Positions 11,678 through 20,518 of a stretch of 64,000 nucleotides of DNA are shown here, piece by piece (position 1 is the first letter of the stretch; every line of letters starts with the position of its first letter). Location of the stretch: NCBI RefSeq assembly GCF_021284765.1, contig NZ_CP089924.1, forward strand, positions 700,001 to 764,000, given 5' to 3'. The position numbers and the translations under genes were made by a program. The notes below the pieces were generated by a model, which saw only the letters and a program-made list of their open reading frames with translations, was not told the origin of the DNA and did not search any database. This DNA is from Lysobacter sp. 5GHs7-4 (GTDB lineage Bacteria > Pseudomonadota > Gammaproteobacteria > Xanthomonadales > Xanthomonadaceae).

Positions 11678-13135
11678 ATGCGCCTGCGTCATCCGCCGTC
11701 TTCCCGTCCGACCCGGGCGCGAGCCTTGTTGCTGGGCCTGGCGCCGTTGGCGCTGGCCGGCGCCTTGCTGCCGGCCGCGGCGCAGCAGACGCCCGCGCCG
11801 GCCCAGACCCAACCGGCCGAAACCAAGCCGGCCGACTCGAAGCCTGCCGACCCCAAGCCGGCGGACACCAAACCCGCCGACCCCAAGCCGGCCGAAACCA
11901 AGCCCGCCACCGCCAAAGCCAAGGACGACAAGTCCGAGTCGCAGGTGCCGCTGGACGAGATCCGCCGCTACGTCGCGGTCTACAACGCGGTCAAGCAGGC
12001 CTACGTCGAGCCGGTCGACGACCGCAAGCTCATGCATTCGGCGATTCGCGGGCTGCTGTTCGATCTGGACCCGCACAGCGTCTACCTCGACAAGGTCGCC
12101 GCCGACGATTTCGACGAGCAGGCGCGTGGCGCCTACGACGGCATCGGCGTCGAACTGCAGCGCCAGTCCGATGGCACGCTGCGGGTGATTTCGCCGATCG
12201 ACGACACCCCGGCCGCGCGCGCCGGCATCAAGGCCGGCGACCTGATCGTCGCCATCGACGGCAAGCCGTTCAAGGCCGACGAAGGCGACAGCTCCGGCCC
12301 GCTGCGTGGCGCGCCGGGCACCAAGGTGGTGCTGAGCATCGTGCGCGCGGGCCGCGACAAGCCCTTCGACGTGACCGTGGCGCGCGAGACCATCCGCGTG
12401 GCCAGCGTGCGCAGCCGCATGCTCGAACCCGGGTACGGCTATGTGCGCGTCAGCGCGTTCCAGGCCGACACCGCGGCCGATTTCGAATCGCAGATCGAGA
12501 AGCTCAAGACCCAGGCCGGCGGCAAGCTCAGCGGCCTGGTGATCGACCTGCGCAGCAACCCCGGCGGCCTGCTGACCTCGGCCGTGCAGATCGCCGACGA
12601 CCTGCTGGAGAAAGGCAAGATCGTCAGCACGCGCGGCCGCATCGCGATCAGCGACGCCGAGTTCGGCGCCACGCCGGGCGACCGCATCGACGGCGCGCCG
12701 GTGGTGGTGCTGGTCGACGCCGGTTCGGCCAGCGCCTCGGAAGTGCTGGCCGGCGCGCTGCGCGACAACGGCCGCGCGCGCGTGGTCGGCAGCCGCACCT
12801 TCGGCAAGGGCTCGGTGCAGACCGTGCTGCCCCTGGACAACGGCGACTCGGTCAAGCTGACCACGGCGCGTTACTACACGCCCAGCGGCAAGTCGATCCA
12901 GGCGCTGGGCATCGTGCCCGACGTCGCCCTGCATCCGGGCAAGGACGCCGCCAACGGCGGCCGCACCAACTACAGCGAAGCCAGCCTGCCCGGGCACCTG
13001 CGCGGCGACGCCGACGACGCGCCGGGCACCAACGCCGGCGAAGTGCTGGAGGGCGACGCGCCGATCGCGGCGGCGCTGGCGGAGCTGAAGAAGCCGGTGG
13101 TGGCCAAGGCGGACGAGGCGGCGACCAAGCGTTGA
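11678..13135 (+). CDS. ctpA: Carboxy-terminal processing protease (S41)
   Basis: A 485-residue periplasmic serine protease. It has a signal peptide (about 1–36), then a low-complexity linker with five or more KPADxK/KPAEt units (about 45–80), the N-terminal helical part, a PDZ domain (about 150–240, GIGVELQ…AGIKAGDLIVAIDG) and the S41 core. The catalytic Ser lies in DAGSASASEVL (about residue 350) and the general-base Lys in GSRTFGKGSVQ (about 376). CtpA/Prc enzymes trim C-termini and degrade mis-sorted periplasmic proteins. The ATG at 11678 has GGAG eight bases upstream. It follows envC after 458 bp that include a repeat element, so it may have its own promoter. Confidence 0.94.
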   Translation: MRLRHPPSSRPTRARALLLGLAPLALAGALLPAAAQQTPAPAQTQPAETKPADSKPADPKPADTKPADPKPAETKPATAKAKDDKSESQVPLDEIRRYVAVYNAVKQAYVEPVDDRKLMHSAIRGLLFDLDPHSVYLDKVAADDFDEQARGAYDGIGVELQRQSDGTLRVISPIDDTPAARAGIKAGDLIVAIDGKPFKADEGDSSGPLRGAPGTKVVLSIVRAGRDKPFDVTVARETIRVASVRSRMLEPGYGYVRVSAFQADTAADFESQIEKLKTQAGGKLSGLVIDLRSNPGGLLTSAVQIADDLLEKGKIVSTRGRIAISDAEFGATPGDRIDGAPVVVLVDAGSASASEVLAGALRDNGRARVVGSRTFGKGSVQTVLPLDNGDSVKLTTARYYTPSGKSIQALGIVPDVALHPGKDAANGGRTNYSEASLPGHLRGDADDAPGTNAGEVLEGDAPIAAALAELKKPVVAKADEAATKR

Positions 13136-13150
13136 GGTTGCGCGCCTAAG

Positions 13151-13320
13151 AGCGAATCCCCCTCACTCCCCCTTTTCCAAAGGGGGAAGTCGTGCGCGGC
13201 GACTTGGATGATGTTGCGCGCTGGGAGGATGCGCCTGCCTCCGCTCCACGGACGAGGTGACGCCCAATTCAGGCCGTACAGCCTCCCCCTTTGAAAAAGG
13301 GGGAGTGAGGGGAATTCGCT
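13151..13320. repeat. CCCTCACTCCCCC palindromic element
   Basis: Inverted arms of about 38 bp at 13151–13189 and 13283–13320 begin AGCGAAT and carry CCCCTCACTCCCCCTTTT, each with an internal hairpin (CCCCCTTT…AAAGGGGG). The 93-bp centre has no recognisable gene. It lies between convergent ctpA and the DUF1820 gene and could fold into a strong bidirectional terminator-like structure, but it looks like a dispersed repeat rather than a simple terminator. Confidence 0.75.
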
Positions 13321-13328
13321 TTCCGCCC

Positions 13329-13649
13329 TCAGCGCGGCTTCGCCGGCAGCGGAAACGGCGTCACCACTTTCTCGCCGGTCGCCGCGTCGCGGATCGCCGA
13401 CTGGCCCTTACGCTCGACTTCCTCGATGCGCACGATGCTCTGCATCGGCAGGTGCAGCATGCGGGTGTTGCCGAACTCGTCGCGCAAACGCTCCTCGGTC
13501 GGGTCCACGACCAGGCCCTCGTGCACGTCGAACACCAGCTCGCCGACTTCGGTGAAGCCCCACAGCGCGCCGGAGGCGACGTGCCGCGCGTACAGCTCGT
13601 AGACCTTGCCGGCGTTGAGGAAGGTGACTTTGTAGAGCGTCTTGGCCAT
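13329..13649 (-). CDS. DUF1820 family protein
   Basis: A 106-residue cytoplasmic protein. The start YKVTFLNAGKVYELYAR, the middle GFTEVGELVFD…VVDPTEERLRDEF and LPMQSIVRIEEVERKG match the DUF1820 family, which is widespread in gammaproteobacteria and has no known function. It has no signal peptide or membrane segment. It lies alone between the repeat element and the rhomboid gene on the same strand, 120 bases from the latter. Confidence 0.85.
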   Translation of the reverse strand: MAKTLYKVTFLNAGKVYELYARHVASGALWGFTEVGELVFDVHEGLVVDPTEERLRDEFGNTRMLHLPMQSIVRIEEVERKGQSAIRDAATGEKVVTPFPLPAKPR

Positions 13650-13769
13650 GGCTGCTGCAATCGGGAAGGGAGGCCGCGCATCGCTGAAACGCGGCGCGGT
13701 GCGTTGATTAGCGTGGGGCCGGCCGCCGCCAACTCAAGGCACGCGCAGAAAGCCGGTGGGCGCCGAACC

Positions 13770-14462
13770 TCAGAACCCGCGCTTGCGCCGCATGCGCCGC
13801 GCGATGCCCGCGCGCGCGATCAGCGCGAACGCGCCGCCGAACGCGAAACCGGCCAGATGCGCCGACCACGCCACCGCGCCGAAGGCCGGGCCGATGAAGG
13901 TGAACACCACCTGCAGCAGCGCCCACACCCCGATCAGCAGCGGCGCCGGCACCTTCACGAACTGCAGGAACAGGCCCAGCGGCACCACCACGCCGAGCTT
14001 GGCGCCGGGGAACAGCGCCAGGTAGGCGCCGATCAGCGCCGACACCGCGCCGCTGGCGCCGATGATCAGGCGGTCGGGGGTGCCGATCGCGATCACCGCG
14101 GCCAGGTTGGCCACCGCGCCGCCGCACAGGAACAGGGCCAGGAAGCGCCACGGCCCCATGGTGCGTTCGGCCGGCAGGCCGAAGATCAGCAGGAACACCA
14201 GGTTGCCCAGCAGATGGGCCCAGTCGGCGTGCAGGAACAGGGCGCTGAACAGGCGCAGCACCGCGCCGTCGCGGATCGCCGGCCACCAGGCCTGCGGCGT
14301 CGACAGCCCGCCCGACAGCGCGCCCCATTCCAGCATCAGCCGGCGCTGCTCCGGGTCCGGCAGCACGGCCGAGCCGATGAAGCACAGCCACAGCGCCGCG
14401 AACAGCAGGGGCGTGGCCCAGCGCAGGGGGGCTTTTTCGCGGGAAGGGATGGCGATGAACAT
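13770..14462 (-). CDS. Rhomboid family intramembrane serine protease
   Basis: A 230-residue polytopic membrane protein with about six hydrophobic segments. The catalytic dyad is visible as Ser137 in IIGASGAVSALIGAY and His202 in AHLAGFAFGG, and HLLGN (H83, N87) supplies the usual oxyanion-hole residues. Rhomboids cut transmembrane substrates inside the bilayer. The natural substrate is unknown. The gene is divergent from the fadL-like gene with a 258-bp intergenic region. Confidence 0.92.
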   Translation of the reverse strand: MFIAIPSREKAPLRWATPLLFAALWLCFIGSAVLPDPEQRRLMLEWGALSGGLSTPQAWWPAIRDGAVLRLFSALFLHADWAHLLGNLVFLLIFGLPAERTMGPWRFLALFLCGGAVANLAAVIAIGTPDRLIIGASGAVSALIGAYLALFPGAKLGVVVPLGLFLQFVKVPAPLLIGVWALLQVVFTFIGPAFGAVAWSAHLAGFAFGGAFALIARAGIARRMRRKRGF

Positions 14463-14720
14463 CGGGTCTGGGGGCGTTGCGGAGGGGCCGATCCCGCCGG
14501 TGGGAACAGGCTCGTTCAGGGGGAGCCGGCGGGGCGAAAGCCCGAGGAAACGGTAGTCGCGGAATGGGCCTCTATTGTTAGCTTTCGGTTAACGGCCGCG
14601 CTATAGTGCATACGGCGTCGTACGTCGGGAGGGGCTTTCCGGCGGTGCGGGCTCCGGCGTTATCGGAGCCGCGCAGACGGCCGAGGAAGACCAAAAAATA
14701 CTCCAATGGAGACTACACGC

Positions 14721-16079
14721 ATGCAACACGCACACCGCTATACGCGCCTGACTGCCCTTGCGCTGGGCATCACCGGCGCTCTGGCCCTGGGCCAGGTCCA
14801 CGCTTCGGGCTTCCAGCTCAAGGAAAACAGCGTCAAGGCCATGGGTCGCGCGTTCGCCGGTTCCGGCGTGGCCGCCGGCGACACCTCGGTCGTCGCCAAC
14901 AATCCGGCAGCGATGACCCAGTTCGAAGGCACCACCTTCCAGGCCGACGTCACCGTCATCGACCTCAACGCCAAGTTCAACGGCGGCGGTTACGACGTGC
15001 TCGGCCGTCCGCTCACCGGCGGCGACGGCGGCGAAGCCGGCGACGTCACCCCGGTTCCGGCGATGTCCATCATCCACAAGTTCGACAACGGCCTGTCGGT
15101 CGGCGCCATGGTCAGCGCGCCGTTCGGTCTGAAGACCGAATACAAGCCGGGCTGGGTCGGCCGTTATTACGCCGCCAAGTCCGAGCTCAAGACGGTCGAC
15201 CTGACCCTGTCGGCCGCGTTCGAGCTGGTCCCGGATCACCTGTCGGTCGGCGCCGGCATCGTGTGGGAAAAGGCCGAGGCCGAGCTGTCGAAGTCGGTGG
15301 ATTTCGGCACCCTGCTGTTCGGTAACCCGGCGACCCGTCCGCTGCCGTTCGCGCGCCCGCAGGCCTCCGACGGTTTCGCGAAGGTCGAAGGCGACGACAC
15401 CGGCCTGGGCTGGATCATCGGCGTGAACCTGCGTCCGAACGACAAGCTGGCCATCGGCCTGTCGCACCGTTCGGAAATCGACCACGAGCTGGAAGGCAAC
15501 GTCGACTGGACCGTGCCGGGCAACGTCGCCGCGGTGTTCGGCGCCAGCCCGACCACGCGTCCGCTGTTCCAGGACGGCAAGGCCCTGGCCAAGCTGACCA
15601 CCCCGTCGGTCACCACGCTGAGCGTCGAGTACAAGTTCACCGACCAGTTCTCGCTGATGGCCGACTACTCCGAGACCGATTGGTCGTCGCTGCAGGAAAT
15701 CCGCATCGACTTCGCCAACCCGGATCCGGATTCGGTCGAGCACTTCGGCTGGAACAAGACCCGCTTCATGGCCCTGGGCGGCGAGTACAAGCTCAACGAC
15801 GCCTGGACCCTGCGCGCCGGTTACGCCTACGACGAAACCCCGACCACCTACGCCACCCGCACCCCGCGTCTGCCCGACGAAGACCGTCGCTGGTACTCGA
15901 TCGGCGCCACCTGGGACTTCAGCGAGAACCTCGAGCTGAACTTCTCCTACGTGCGCATCGAGCCGGACACCCCGCAGATCGGCATCGTCACCCCGCCGGC
16001 GCAGGGCGGCCAGCGCCTGTTCGGTTCCTACAGCAGCAACGTGAACCTGTTCGGCGTCTCGGCGCAGTACCACTTCTGA
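14721..16079 (+). CDS. FadL/TodX-family outer membrane transport protein
   Basis: A 452-residue outer-membrane beta-barrel porin of the long-chain fatty acid / aromatic hydrocarbon transport family. A signal peptide ends at VHA-S. The mature start SGFQLKENSVKAMGRAFAGSG…DTSVVANNPAAMT is the family's N-terminal hatch signature, and the barrel ends in a terminal Phe (VSAQYHF). I prefer the ATG at 14721; an ATG five codons earlier is in frame, but GGAG at 14708 suits the later one. TATAGT at 14602–14607 may be a −10 box. A terminator follows at 16103. Confidence 0.9.
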   Translation: MQHAHRYTRLTALALGITGALALGQVHASGFQLKENSVKAMGRAFAGSGVAAGDTSVVANNPAAMTQFEGTTFQADVTVIDLNAKFNGGGYDVLGRPLTGGDGGEAGDVTPVPAMSIIHKFDNGLSVGAMVSAPFGLKTEYKPGWVGRYYAAKSELKTVDLTLSAAFELVPDHLSVGAGIVWEKAEAELSKSVDFGTLLFGNPATRPLPFARPQASDGFAKVEGDDTGLGWIIGVNLRPNDKLAIGLSHRSEIDHELEGNVDWTVPGNVAAVFGASPTTRPLFQDGKALAKLTTPSVTTLSVEYKFTDQFSLMADYSETDWSSLQEIRIDFANPDPDSVEHFGWNKTRFMALGGEYKLNDAWTLRAGYAYDETPTTYATRTPRLPDEDRRWYSIGATWDFSENLELNFSYVRIEPDTPQIGIVTPPAQGGQRLFGSYSSNVNLFGVSAQYHF

Positions 16080-16102
16080 TCCACGGTACGACGCGTTTGC
16101 AG

Positions 16103-16131
16103 AAAAGCCCCGCTACGGCGGGGCTTTTTTG
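16103..16131 (+). terminator. Rho-independent terminator after the fadL-like gene
   Basis: AAAAGCCCCGC and GCGGGGCTTTTTT form an 11-bp stem with a short TACG loop and a T run, 24 bases after the stop codon. Confidence 0.9.
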
Positions 16132-16340
16132 TTGTGCCAAGGATGTGCCACCGCCCCGGGGCGCGCGCGAAAACGATTGACAGCGACCGCCTTCAGGTAG
16201 CGAAGATGCACTCGATGCGCGCGGCGGCACACAAAACCCGCCGAAGGGGGCGCGACCCGCACGGACGCCACGCGGGCGCGCATACGCGCATCGCCGACAC
16301 GCCTGCGCCGCAGGCGCCTTGATGGATTAAGGAGACGCTG

Positions 16341-18089
16341 ATGCACCTTGTGACTAGTCCCATGCCGTCCGCCGTTGCAGCGGACAGCACACCCTCGCCG
16401 CGCCCGTCGCGGCGCTGGGGCGCGATGCTGTTGCTGTTCCTCGCCGCCGTGCTGGCCAGCGGCGCGGCTTCCGCGCAGGCCTGGCTGCTGACGCCGGCCG
16501 AGCGCAAGACTTACCTGCAGTACTACGCGCCGGTGATCATGCAGCGCGCCGAAGAAAGCAGCAGCAAGAAAGGCCGCGACTGGATCTCGAATTACGATTT
16601 CGATCGCGACGGCAACTTCGCCAACAACCGCTACACCTGGCCGAACCTGCTGTCGCAGTACGTCGCCGCCTCGGCGGCCGGCACCGGCGCCTACTCGAAC
16701 TGGCGCATCCGCCCGACGCTGTACGCGTCGGTGGTCGAGTTCATGGAGGGCAACAGCAAGACCCTGCTGCTGCTGTACCACGTCTACCATCCGGTCGATA
16801 AGAAGGCCAACGAGATCCACGACTGGGAGCGCATCGAGATCGTGGTGCGCGGCGTCAGCACCGTGCCCGGCTCGGCCGGCGAGTACGTCGGCCACGTCAC
16901 CATCACCAGCCACAAAGACCATGTGATGCGCAGCTACGGCAGCCCCGACCTGAACTTCATGCAGGTCGCCGGCGGCAAGCACGTGATGATCTGGCAGGCC
17001 GACGAGGACAACACCGAGTTGGGCACGCACGGCCACGAACTGCATTTCGTGCAGGACGCATACAGCACCATCGCCGCGCGCCGCACCAACAACAACTCGG
17101 CCGAAGTCGAGGTCACCAACGACGACGACAAGTCGGTGCACTACGTCTGGGTGCCGGAAAACTCGTCCGCGGCGGTGTCGGCCTGGGGCGCCAGCACGCT
17201 CAACTACAGCAACGCCAACGCCCTGGCCGCCGGTCGCGACGACACCGTGTCGTGGTCGCTGGTCAAGCGCATCACCTACGAACTGCAGGATCTGGCCGAC
17301 GTGTTCGGCGGGCAGTGGTCGGGCGCGAACTGGTCGACCAACTGGAACTCCGGTCAGTACACCGACGTGCTGCTCGACAGCCCGCTGGTGAACGAAGCCG
17401 GGACGGTGGAAGTGCCCGCCGGCCTGCAGCGCTTCTACGTGCTGTCGCGCGACACCTCCAGCTCCAGCCTCACCGACGGCCGCGACGGCGTGCTCGGCAA
17501 GGATTGGCTGTGGGGCGCGTACTCGGCCGAGACCAATGCCGACACCATCTCCGGTTCGGACAAGCTCGGCGGCTACAGCGGCGCCGGCCGCGACAGCTAC
17601 AACCGCAACCGCGCCGACGCCAGCGGCGACTACGCGTCCTTGAACGCTTATTGGCGTCAGCACGACCTGCTGGTCCACTCCGGAGGCATCGACACGCGCG
17701 AGAACTACGAGGCCGGGCAGTGGCTGGCCAACGGTTGGCAGTTGTCGCAGAACGGCGGCTACGACGGCCGTTGGGCGCAGCTGTACGACGACCGTCCGGC
17801 CTACGAGCCGATCTTGACCTTGGTCGTGGGCCTGCCGGCGTCGATCAAGGGCTGCGGCGAGTCGGTGTCGGTCACCGCCACGGTGACGGGCGGCCTGCCG
17901 CCTTACTCCTATGCCTGGAGCAATGTCGGCTGGTACTCGGGCGCCTCGGCGGAGATCGCGCCCGGCGCCACCGCGACGCTGGTGGTGACCAGCGCCGACG
18001 GGCAGAGCGGCACGGGCAGCACGCTCAATCGGGGCGGCCTGGCCGGCTGCGGCGGCGGTGGCGGCGGTCCGGGCAATCCGATCCCGTAA
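16341..18089 (+). CDS. Large secreted protein of unknown function with an HDWE motif
   Basis: A 582-residue exported protein; the hydrophobic signal segment (about 27–46) lies after an unusually long polar N-terminus. Visible features are an acidic Ca-loop-like stretch YDFDRDGN (about 85–92), EIHDWERIEIVV with HDWE at 160–163, and THGHELHF near residue 230. A C-terminal PKD/Ig-like module (about 505–570, LPPYSYAW) precedes a Gly-rich end. HDWE recalls the GHRHDWE heptapeptide of NLP/NPP1 cytolysins, but length and surroundings differ, so homology is unproven. AAGGAGA is seven bases before ATG 16341. Terminators lie on both sides, so it is monocistronic. No enzyme family was recognised. Confidence 0.75.
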   Translation: MHLVTSPMPSAVAADSTPSPRPSRRWGAMLLLFLAAVLASGAASAQAWLLTPAERKTYLQYYAPVIMQRAEESSSKKGRDWISNYDFDRDGNFANNRYTWPNLLSQYVAASAAGTGAYSNWRIRPTLYASVVEFMEGNSKTLLLLYHVYHPVDKKANEIHDWERIEIVVRGVSTVPGSAGEYVGHVTITSHKDHVMRSYGSPDLNFMQVAGGKHVMIWQADEDNTELGTHGHELHFVQDAYSTIAARRTNNNSAEVEVTNDDDKSVHYVWVPENSSAAVSAWGASTLNYSNANALAAGRDDTVSWSLVKRITYELQDLADVFGGQWSGANWSTNWNSGQYTDVLLDSPLVNEAGTVEVPAGLQRFYVLSRDTSSSSLTDGRDGVLGKDWLWGAYSAETNADTISGSDKLGGYSGAGRDSYNRNRADASGDYASLNAYWRQHDLLVHSGGIDTRENYEAGQWLANGWQLSQNGGYDGRWAQLYDDRPAYEPILTLVVGLPASIKGCGESVSVTATVTGGLPPYSYAWSNVGWYSGASAEIAPGATATLVVTSADGQSGTGSTLNRGGLAGCGGGGGGPGNPIP

Positions 18090-18111
18090 GCGCGGCGTCC
18101 CGCGTTTCCCA

Positions 18112-18140
18112 AGAGCCCCGCCCCTCGGCGGGGCTCTTTC
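18112..18140 (+). terminator. Rho-independent terminator after the HDWE protein gene
   Basis: AGAGCCCCGCC and GGCGGGGCTCT pair around a CCTC loop and are followed by TTCGTTT, 22 bases after the stop codon. It separates the secreted-protein gene from the metal-related operon. Confidence 0.85.
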
Positions 18141-18191
18141 GTTTCGGGTCGGTCGTCACGAGGAACGGCGATGCACATCTCGCCTGAGCGC

Positions 18192-18242
18192 TTGACGGCG
18201 GCCAAGTCCTACGGCTAGATTGAAATGATATAACGTTTCAAT
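18192..18242 (+). promoter_or_regulatory. Promoter with AT-rich Zur-like operator before the ten-gene operon
   Basis: TTGACG (18192–18197), an 18-bp spacer and TAGATT (18216–18221) make a plausible sigma-70 promoter. Overlapping its downstream edge is the perfect inverted repeat ATTGAAA-N10-TTTCAAT (18219–18242). Within it GAAATGATATAACGTTTC (18222–18239) is an imperfect palindrome (14 of 18 positions symmetric) whose halves resemble the gammaproteobacterial Zur half-site GAAATGTTATA. It is a marked AT-rich island in GC-rich DNA, 20 bases before the first start codon. Regulation by Zur is inference; it fits Zur better than the Fur consensus. Confidence 0.55.
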
Positions 18243-18262
18243 AAAGCATCGGGGCAACGAAC

Positions 18263-20518
18263 ATGACGTACGGACGGGGTGGGCGCCGCGGCGCGACGCG
18301 CGGGCGCGCGCAGCGGTGGGCGGTGGCGGCGGTGTTGCCGTTGGGGGCGCTGGCATGGGCGGCGCCGGCGATCGCGCAAACAACACCGGGCAGCGACTCG
18401 CAGCCGGAAGCCGACACCACGCCGCACCAGCTCGACAAGGTCACCGTCAGCGGCGCGGCCGAATCCGCCGCGCTGGACACGCCCAGCGCGACCGCCTCGC
18501 GACTGGGACTGACGCCGCGCGAGACGCCGGCGGCGATCGAGATCCTGAGCGCGCAAACCCTCGAGCAGCGCGGCCTGCGCGGCACGGTCGACGCGCTCAG
18601 CGCCGCCCCCGGCGTGCTCGCCGGACAGCTGCCGTCCTCGCCCGGCATGACCTCGATGCGCGGCTTCAGCGGCGGCGCGATCTCGCTGCTCTACGACGGC
18701 GTGCGCCAGACCGCCGCGCCGCTGGTCACGCGCGATTTCGACGGCTGGAGTTTCGAGCGCATCGAAGTGCTGAAGGGGCCGGCGTCGGTGCTGTACGGCG
18801 AAGGCGCGTTGGCCGGCGCGATCAACCTGGTGCCCAAGCGCCCGGACTACGACGCACGCGCGACCTCGTTCCTGCTTGGTTGGGGCAGCTTCGGCAGCCA
18901 GCGCTACGCCGTCGATGCCAACCTGCCGCTGGATCCCGACTTCGCCCTGCGCCTGGTCGCCAGCCATCGCCGCAGCGACGGCTACGTCGACGACACCGCC
19001 AGCCGCGCCACCTCGGCCAGCCTGAGCGCGCGCTGGCGGCCCAGCGACGCGGTCGAAGTCGACCTGGCGCTGGATCATTACGAGGACGATTACGACACCG
19101 CCTACTGGGGCACGCCGCTGGTCCCGCGCGCGATCGCGCGCGACCCCAGCGACCTGGTCGACAGCCGCAACGGCCACGTGATCGACCGCGCGCTGCGCGA
19201 CCGCAACTACAACGTCGCCGACGGCATTCAGACCGCGACCAGCGACTGGCTGCGCACGCGCGTGAGCTGGCAGCTGCGCGACGGCCTGCGCTTGGTCAAC
19301 GAGGCCAGCTATTACGACGCGCAACGGCGCTGGCTGAACTCGGAAACCTACACCTACGACGCCGCCAGCGGCCTGCTGAGGCGCGGCATCACCCGCATCG
19401 AGCACGAGCACCGCTATTGGGTCGAGCGCGCGAGCCTGCTGTCCGACGGCACGTTCGCCGGACGCCGCAATCGCGCCTCGCTGGGCGTCGAATTCAGCGA
19501 CGGCGACTTCCGCGTGCCGCGCCGTTTCGGCAGCACCGGCGCGGTCGATCCTTACGCGCCGCAGCGCGGTCTGTTTCCGGTCGGCGACACCGCGCTGAAT
19601 TTCCCCGGCGCCGGCAACCGCGTCGATTTCGATTCCACCACGCGCACCGCCTCGGTATTCGCCGAGGACGCGTGGTCGCTGACGCCGCGCTGGCTGCTGC
19701 TGGCCGGGCTGCGCTACGACCGCATCGAGCTCCAACGCAGCGTGCGCGACTACAACACCGGCGCGGTCACCCGCTTCGCGCGCGACTACGACCCCTTCTC
19801 CTGGCGCCTGGGCAGCGTGTTCGATCTGCGCCCGAACACCCAGCTTTACGTGCAATACAGCGCCGCCGTGGCGCCGGTCGGCAGCCTGCCGCTGCTGTCG
19901 CTGGCCAACTCGCGTTTCGACCTGACCCATGGGCGTGCGGTCGATCTTGGGCTCAAGAGCAGCTTCTGGGGCGATCGCATCGACCTGACCCTGGGCGGCT
20001 ACTGGATCGAACAGGACGACATCATCACCCGCGATCCGGCCAACGCCTCGCTGGCCATCCAGGGCGGCCGCCAATCCTCGCGCGGCGTCGAACTGTCGGT
20101 GTCGGCCGCGCTCACGCGCGCATTGACCGTCGAAGCCAGCGTGGCCGCCTTGAACGCGCGCTTCGACGAGCTGCGCGAGGCCGGTGGCGTCGACCGCGCC
20201 GGCAACACGCCGCCCAACGTGCCCGAGCGCCTGGCCAACCTCTACGCGAGCTACCGCTTCGATGCCGTGCCGCTGCGCCTGAGCGCCGGCCTGCGCCACG
20301 TCGGCGCGTTCTACACCAACAACGCCAACAGCATCCGCGTTGAAGCGCATACGGTGTTCGACGCCTCGTTGGCCTACACGCTGCCGTTCGGCGAGATCGC
20401 GCTGCACGGACGCAACCTGGGCGACGCCTTCTACGCCGACTGGTCCGGCGGCGCCGCCGATCAGTTGGTGATCGGCGCGCCGCGCAGCCTGGAGCTGACG
20501 CTGAAGGTGAACCTGTGA
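18263..20518 (+). CDS. TonB-dependent receptor, siderophore type (first gene of the operon)
   Basis: A 751-residue outer-membrane receptor. The signal peptide ends near AIA-Q. A TonB-box-like KVTVSG follows at about 58, then the plug domain (ETPAAIEILSAQTLEQRG…MRGFSGG…ERIEVLKGPASVLYGEGALAGAINLV) and a 22-stranded barrel ending in hydrophobic KVNL. Such receptors import metal chelates or similar compounds using TonB energy. It opens an operon: its stop overlaps the ABC ATPase start by four bases, and a metal-regulator-like palindrome lies 20 bp upstream. The substrate is unknown; context suggests the metal complex of the compound made by the downstream genes. Confidence 0.92.
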   Translation: MTYGRGGRRGATRGRAQRWAVAAVLPLGALAWAAPAIAQTTPGSDSQPEADTTPHQLDKVTVSGAAESAALDTPSATASRLGLTPRETPAAIEILSAQTLEQRGLRGTVDALSAAPGVLAGQLPSSPGMTSMRGFSGGAISLLYDGVRQTAAPLVTRDFDGWSFERIEVLKGPASVLYGEGALAGAINLVPKRPDYDARATSFLLGWGSFGSQRYAVDANLPLDPDFALRLVASHRRSDGYVDDTASRATSASLSARWRPSDAVEVDLALDHYEDDYDTAYWGTPLVPRAIARDPSDLVDSRNGHVIDRALRDRNYNVADGIQTATSDWLRTRVSWQLRDGLRLVNEASYYDAQRRWLNSETYTYDAASGLLRRGITRIEHEHRYWVERASLLSDGTFAGRRNRASLGVEFSDGDFRVPRRFGSTGAVDPYAPQRGLFPVGDTALNFPGAGNRVDFDSTTRTASVFAEDAWSLTPRWLLLAGLRYDRIELQRSVRDYNTGAVTRFARDYDPFSWRLGSVFDLRPNTQLYVQYSAAVAPVGSLPLLSLANSRFDLTHGRAVDLGLKSSFWGDRIDLTLGGYWIEQDDIITRDPANASLAIQGGRQSSRGVELSVSAALTRALTVEASVAALNARFDELREAGGVDRAGNTPPNVPERLANLYASYRFDAVPLRLSAGLRHVGAFYTNNANSIRVEAHTVFDASLAYTLPFGEIALHGRNLGDAFYADWSGGAADQLVIGAPRSLELTLKVNL

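Noticed and set aside
18219..18242. Reading the palindrome as a Fur box
   Set aside because: It has little match to the GATAATGATAATCATTATC consensus and better symmetry as a Zur-type site; Fur control cannot be excluded, but is not supported.
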